A stretch of 64,000 bases of DNA. Origin: Astropecten irregularis. Its lineage: Eukaryota; Echinodermata; Asteroidea; Paxillosida; Astropectinidae. This document shows, piece after piece, positions 58,190-64,000 of this stretch. The notes under the pieces were generated by a model. That model was given only the letters and a program-made list of their open reading frames with translations. It was not told the origin of the DNA and did no database searches. The translations under genes and the position numbers were made by a program. Position 1 is the first letter of the stretch. The number at the start of each line of letters is the position of its first letter. The stretch lies in contig OZ020244.1 of the NCBI GenBank assembly GCA_963971285.1, forward strand, positions 1,984,001 through 2,048,000, given 5' to 3'.

Positions 58190-60200
58190 TTTGATCTCGG
58201 GTACCGAGATCAAAACAATTCTTCATAAGAAAATGTTTAGTCGGGTTTGCGCTATTTTCTCGTGACTCATGTAGGCCTACATATTTGATCAAACAGTATA
58301 GGCTGTCCTGTGATGACCTTTACCAATCATGTATTTTACAGAGCTGGCGAATATGAAAGGTCAAGAAAGTGTCAAGAGAAATAGCACAATGGGATGGTAG
58401 AAGATCAAAGGTGGAGTGGCGAAAAACGGGAATTGAAAATGGCACTTTTCGGAATTAAAATCATGTATTTGAAAACAGGCCGGTTGTTTGTGATGGGAAT
58501 CCAGGGTTGATTATAAACATAAACAGGTAAAGACAAACACAAATTGTGATTAATGATTCATCTTCATGATATTAAAACCATTAATGGGCGCAAAGTCTCC
58601 TCCCAGCTATAAATACAGACCAGACCAGATACAGACGGTGACCAAGCAAGCTAACTTTCAGTTCCCCTACCCCGGGTTGTTTGGTTAGAGACATAATTTA
58701 TTACTATCAAAAGGGGTATAATTATACGATAGCCTACTGGTACTACTACTGGTAAACAGTAAGCAGTTTGCAGACGCAATTAGTGTCATAGGTATAGTGC
58801 TTTAGGCCTACGGGGTTCAAATGAGGTGCTAATCGATTCGCAAGCTTCTTACTTCGCTGCTCACTCAAAAGTTTGCTGAGTGTGCAGAGACGTCTCCGCA
58901 ACGTCTCATCAGTCTTCCACTCCCAGGCCAAGTATTTCATAGGCTGTTACCATGCTTAAGCACCAACATTGGCAAATTAGCTTAAGCACCGAAAACCATG
59001 GTTAATAAAAAACAGTAATTGAATAATATTTTGTCCTTGAGAAAGATGATTAAAATTAATGAAGGATAAAAAGGCAGGCACATGCAAATATATGCCTTGG
59101 CCTACATTTATTTCTTTCGAACTTCTCATGTCCCCGGGGAAGTTATATCAAATCTTTCTGTGGATCTGCCATTTCATAAAAACACAATTTGGATTCCTCG
59201 AATAGTAAATACAAAATCGAAAGTACTCTTGATTTGAGAATAGTCGGTAACCAAAGCTTCCGCGTTTTTTCTGTCATACTCAACGAAATTCTTTGCAAAA
59301 ATCAAAATCTTCAAAAGAATATAAATACGCTGAAAACTTTGCGCGTTTCTGTACAATAATTAAAAATAAAGGAGAATGTGCGCGCATCCAACAAAACAAG
59401 ACATTTTTTGCAAACTTCAAAACCCTGAAAAGATTATTACAATGAAAAAATTCATGCCAACCATAATAATTGCCGAAGCCTGGAGACTATTTCTGTCTTA
59501 ATAAAAACAGGATTAACAACCAAATGTCCATGTGTTGTGTATCACTGTGATTGTTCTTTGGCTGTTGTTCACTAACCGTGAAAGTTAGGTTTATTGGGTA
59601 ATACTTTTTGTGCTAAGCATTTTTTGGTGCTTAGCAGACTTGGCATGCACCTGTTGTTACATCAAATCACTTTATCGATCGTGGTCCGCTTTACAATCAT
59701 AGTTTGCACACGATGACTCATTTTACCTGGAATTGCAATTATTTCAAAATCAACATTTTGCAAATCATTTCCAATATATTAATAATTATTTTATTGTCAT
59801 ATATAAATCGCGCCGACCACACGCCCGTCCCCCGTATTTGGAAGCTCATTGCAGTTTGCACGCACTGCATGATTTACGCAGCCTTTGAGTTTGACCGTGT
59901 TTTCTAAACGATTGCGCAATGAAAGGCTTCGGGGGATAGACTTTACAACGAGTCGGTTAGAAACTACTCGTGCATTTTGCAATTGGTGTTAAGTGACCCG
60001 GAACCACCACACTGCTTCAAATAAGTCTACCAATGCATGTACACACAAATGGGTTTCAACTGTTCGTGTGTAAACACGGAATGTAATAGTTGTGCATTTT
60101 ACAACCCGGATACGATTGATATAGAGTCGTTTCAAGCTTCATGGATGTATCACTGATGTTCTGTACCATGTTGTTAAAGGCACCGTTGACTTGTGACAGG
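58190..60200. other. Intergenic, nothing firm recognised
   Basis: Contains a perfect short palindrome (TTTTGATCTCGG-GTA-CCGAGATCAAAA near 58,192-58,220). At 59,270-59,450 it has two diverged copies of the ~115-bp repeat found in the palindrome arms (TTTGCAAAAATCAAAA..., TGCGCGTTTCTGTACAATAA). No exon could be supported. Confidence 0.5.
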
Positions 60201-60298
60201 TACCGTGATTGTAAGTGAATCGTGATCAGCTAGCAGACACAGGCTCCTCACTCGCCCGTGGCTCACGGCTGGTGAGCTCAGCGTTTCACGCTGGCAAG

Positions 60299-60439
60299 AT
60301 GACCATCTCCGCAGTTATCGTGCGTTTCTTCCTGGTAGTGATCGTCATTTCTTGCAGTAGCACAGCCACGTCGGGGAAATATAAACAGCCATTTTTTGAT
60401 CCCAGTTGTTACACACTAGACTGCTCCTGGTCGTGGCAA
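60299..60439 (+). CDS. First coding exon of an unidentified secreted or membrane protein
   Basis: I do not recognise the protein. The ATG at 60,299 (context GCAAGATGA) opens 47 codons ending at a strong donor (CAA|GTAAGT) at 60,440, phase 0. Residues 1-25 are a hydrophobic signal or anchor (MTISAVIVRFFLVVIVISCS...), followed by KYKQPFFDPSCYTLDCSW and a Trp-rich end. The short mature start with two cysteines would fit a peptide precursor or small secreted protein, but nothing proves this. An upstream in-frame ATG at 60,215 would put 28 polar residues before the signal and is less likely. Downstream exons were not found, so the gene probably leaves the window to the right. Confidence 0.5.
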
Positions 60440-60734
60440 GTAAGTCATTCGTTTTATTTCTTTGTTTTTTGACAATCTTTCGAGAAAGAAAATGCATTTC
60501 TGAATGTTATTGTGTGCAGGTTGGTCTTGGGCCCACCATGGGCTTTTATTATGTAGTTATGCATGCACAATCCGTGATTCTTCAAAGGTGTAATACATGA
60601 TAGGGAAACTAAGAACAGCACCCACACTTTGTCTATACCAGCATGTACATCAAATAATAAACCTGTGAAAATTTGAGCTACATCTGACTCTGAGTCACGA
60701 GAAAATAACAAAATAATTTCTTTTAAAAAACATC

Positions 60735-60925
60735 AATGGTTTTGATCTTACCCCGAGATCAAGACTGTTTTCGGTCATTGTTTTACTAATTTCTGGATAA
60801 ATACACCATTTAAGGCAGAAAGATTTTAACGGTATGTTTCTACCAGCACCCATCTTCATACCCTGAAAGTTATATGTAGGGGGCCTATGTCTGTGAACAT
60901 TTCCGTTAAGTGGGTATGTTACCAA
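60735..60925. mobile_element. TTAA MITE fragment in the following intron
   Basis: Interior and right side of the family: TCGGTCATTGTTTTACTAAT, AATACACCATTTAAGGCAG, TTAACGGTATGTTTCTACCA and CTTCATACCCTGAAAGTTAT. The end is decayed. Confidence 0.7.
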
Positions 60926-61670
60926 TCCTGTAAGTCCTTTAACATGTGTGTTTAAAATAAGCTGCATTCATTCTGTCAAACTGTTTGTTAATTAAGATTT
61001 TACCGGGTAATCAAAACATTAAAATATTTAAAATAAATACTTAAATTGACTACTGATCAGTGTTTCCCCCTTCCCACCGTAATTTGCTACATGAACCCTC
61101 GATCCTTGCCCTTCTGGCTAATACCGCTGATTTGATAATTGGGATGATTTTCATCTTAATATTTTAATTGTGACCTACCGTGTAGGCCTACACTTTGACA
61201 GAATTACCTTAATATTAACCTGTGAAAAACTTAGAAAACACTTACATGTACCGGATAGTTAAAATTCTTCCGTTCAGTCCCACAGGTTTTGTGCTCTGGG
61301 GTGTCAAGTGTTGTCGTATATGGGAATCTTTTACTTTATATCTTTAAAAGTTTAGACATAGTGTTCATGTATTAGGCTTGATGACCCCACTATGCAAGAT
61401 CTGAGCCCAATAATGTGCAAGAGATCATACATAGTGCACTGCATATATGACCAAAAACTGACAATGTTTTCCTTCAGGTTCAAGAGAAACATCAATTCCT
61501 ATTATTTTATAATCAGCTCTACTGATCGAGCATTGCCCCTTGGCTTTGAGTGAACACTGCATAGACCTCATCTATAGCATTATGGCCATGGCGGAATAAA
61601 CTTGACATGGCTTTGAAGTCTCAGTACTCTGTTGGCTGATTTAAACTAAGTACAAGTTTTTGCTCTCCCA

Positions 61671-62332
61671 ACATATCGTCGCCGTCCCCACGAACTGACA
61701 CCCACCTAACAAGAAAATGTATCTATATTTTGAGATATAGCCGTTTGAAGTTCACGACTTTTTAAAACCGGTATATTTCAAATAAAATCTAAATGTTACG
61801 ACCTTTTTTGCTTCCCTCTCAAAAATTTGTTTATTCATTGTACTAGTTGACGTATTTTAAGTTGTTTACGTGTATTAATTAACTAGTAATTAAGCCTAAA
61901 ACATGCGTGTCAGTTTGTGAACAATTATGTAAACGTTATTAATTCGGCTCCACGAAGTGACACGCGCGCGCATAAAAGCATAGGCGCACTGTTTGTATAA
62001 CATGGATAGCATCGTTTTCACAAACTGACACTGAGGTGCGTGTCAGTTTGTGAAACCGATTTTTAGCAGACGCACACAATGAGTGTCCATACTGTTTACT
62101 ATGGGGAAATGACTTGCGTGTCAGTTTGTGAAACCGAATATCGGTGCAAACTCGAAAAGTGACGCTCCTAATTAGTCTAATTAGCTAAGTTTTGGTAAAA
62201 ATAAAGACTTGTAAATTGGTATACAGGCAGATATACACTCAAATTGTCCAAATGGATGATAAAATTAAAATCGAAAAAAATGCACACATTTGATGCAGAG
62301 GTTGTCAGTTCGTGGGGTCGGCGACGATATGT
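61671..62332. mobile_element. MITE with GACGATATGT ends and internal GTGTCAGTTTGTGA repeats
   Basis: Left ACATATCGTCGCCG..CCCCACGAACTGACA pairs with right TGTCAGTTCGTGGGG..CGGCGACGATATGT, about 30 bp with one mismatch. Inside, GCGTGTCAGTTTGTGA recurs at about 61,905, 62,040 and 62,115, with an inverted TCACAAACTGACAC at about 62,018; the same word (TGTCAGTT) also closes the terminal repeats. Non-coding. Confidence 0.82.
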
Positions 62333-62414
62333 AACTTTGCTTCTTCATAATTATTCATTTACACTGAGTATGTTTTGCTTGCTGGCTTGTTAAATTTGTT
62401 TTACAACAAAATAA

Positions 62415-62545
62415 ATTTGTATCAAATTACCACAAGGGAAACTGACTGATTTTTAAGTCATTAAAAAGTGAACAAAGAAAAATGACTGCCGGGATACCCT
62501 ACTGGCATTCCTACCAACTGAGCTATCCAGCCCTTTATGTTGGTG
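62415..62545 (-). repeat. tRNA-derived SINE, third family
   Basis: The inverted 3' end ATCAAATTACCACAAGGGAA is followed by a short body and an inverted tRNA-like head. On the minus strand the head reads GGGCTGGATAGCTCAGTTGG with its A-box intact. Confidence 0.7.
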
Positions 62546-64000
62546 GTGTCCCAATAATAAATTATCGTTGTTCGTTTGACAGTCATAAGCCATGAAACCA
62601 GTAACATTCAATACCGTTTTACCAACTATATCCCAAGGATCATTTACATAAGATACGCGCAGCTGTAACTAACAGAGTATTTGATTGACGCACAAAATGT
62701 TCCGGTTGTTTAAATACTTACTTTCTGTTAATGGACATGTTCATTCATATTTGTTTTAAATATCACAATTTTCTATTTTCAAAAGTACCAGCACTATTCA
62801 AGCTTTTTTCAATTTACCTGCAATATGAAAATCATTCACTTTTAAGAGTTAATGTTGCATCCGGGGTGAAATTACACAGCCCTTTATTTGACGTTTTTTA
62901 TTATCTGTCAATTAAAACCTTTACAAATTGTGAATAGAGATTGTACGTGTATAGTATACATTTGTCCCTCTATAACAAATAGGCCTATTATTATGATAGA
63001 TTAACATTCAGCCATTAAATATCAGTTATTATATTTTTTTTTTATAAATTGCAATTTACAAACAAATAGGCCTACTTGCCTCATTTTAATACTGTAGGGC
63101 CTACATGTACGTACGCAAGTACATATAACGTTCAAGGGTTTGGTACAAATTTTGCACATAAATCTACTACTTTAGAATACTGAAAATAAAATTTGAAAAG
63201 TGTGACTAATTGATGTAGTGAATTACATACATGTATAGGGCCTAAACAGGGATGTGACTGGCCAGTGGTCATACACAAAAATCTGAGAACACCAAGGAAA
63301 AAGCTGACATTTTGTATTTAAAAGTTCCAATATTTTTGTACAGAGAAAGCTGAAATTCTGAGTTAAAATCTAAACCACAAAAACAGACTAAAATCAGATT
63401 AAAAGTCTCACATCCCTGAAAAGAGAGTTTTACTTTTAGCATAGAAATGAGTCAAATGACATTAACATATTATGAAGTTATGATTCATTTCTTCCTCAGT
63501 GCAATGTAATCACTAGTGTAGTACCATTTCTCTGCTAAGTCATTGCAGATTTTGTGAACATGGAATTCCAAAATTTGTCAATTACTTTTGATGTGAAAGT
63601 CGGAGCTAGTAAGTTGTGCAAAGTACTGTAGTACATCTGTTTTGTGTACCGTGGTGCGTGGGATGGTCAATTTTGTTCCATTAACAATATCCAAACTGAA
63701 TGTACGTGTTCTGTATTGTTCAATCTGTTCAAGGATACACACAATCATTGTGACTGTAGTATTGTCCTATGGGATTTCTTTGAATAGCAATAATACCTGT
63801 ATTATAGTGTGTAGTGTGCAGGGAACGTAAAGGGGGTTTCCCCTGGTCTCCTGGCAAATCACTATTGATCGGCTTTTATCTTTTTGTTGACCAAATAACT
63901 GCAGTGCATATGTACATTTGTATGATGCTGATTTTATTTTGCATAATGCATGGAGATGTAACCTCAAAATTCAATTTTCTGAGATTTTTAGTACATTTTT
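62546..64000. other. Intergenic or intronic, nothing recognised
   Basis: AT-rich, with several 'taggcctac' and 'acatgta' words that are common across the right half of the window. No further exon of the 60,299 gene could be supported here. Confidence 0.45.

Noticed and set aside
58605-58665. Possible promoter (CTATAAATAC followed by GACGGTGACC)
   Set aside because: A TATA-like word alone in AT-rich DNA; no transcript start or nearby first exon could be tied to it.

Overview
The window is non-coding-rich, AT-rich animal DNA: introns with GT/AG borders, a eukaryotic tRNA gene, tRNA-derived SINEs, non-LTR and Penelope-like retroelements, many small inverted-repeat DNA elements and several minisatellites. 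The only complete protein gene is a secretin/Methuselah-like seven-helix receptor whose ectodomain carries SRCR modules and a somatomedin-B-like module. That architecture, with the repeat content, suggests a marine invertebrate deuterostome, most likely an echinoderm. The species assignment is inference.

Layout. (1) 1-20,852 is a giant palindrome. The left arm runs from the window edge to about 10,078; the right arm runs from about 11,055 to 20,852 and repeats it in reverse with scattered substitutions and indels. A 200-base N gap (10,505-10,704) lies near the middle. The 652 bases left of the gap are repeated to its right with one indel, so the gap looks like an uncollapsed contig overlap and the real spacer is probably only about 120 bp. 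Each arm holds the same minisatellites, SINE pieces and a smaller nested inverted repeat. (2) 20,860-22,755 is a 38-bp minisatellite of about 50 units. (3) 23,620-26,560 is a degenerate LINE on the minus strand. (4) 27,040-31,345 is a patchwork of diverged direct repeats carrying two foldback Penelope-like remnants, a large MITE and a SINE. (5) 31.3-38.6 kb is mostly unannotated, with several MITEs and three minus-strand exons of an axonemal dynein heavy chain C-terminus. (6) 42,248-51,646 is the six-exon receptor gene on the plus strand, its introns filled with SINEs, MITEs and a LINE fragment. (7) 52-64 kb is intergenic, with a hAT-like MITE, two foldback elements, SINEs, a tRNA-Phe gene and the first exon of an unidentified secreted or membrane protein at 60,299.

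How parts relate. No operon-like organisation is expected or seen. The receptor is predicted to be a cell-surface protein with a modular extracellular region; its first four exons end in the same phase (1), the classic arrangement for exon-shuffled modules. One short MITE family with TTAA at its borders is scattered at least eight times from 37 to 61 kb and sits in receptor introns and just after its stop codon. The most unusual structural feature is the 20-kb palindrome with nested palindromes inside it.
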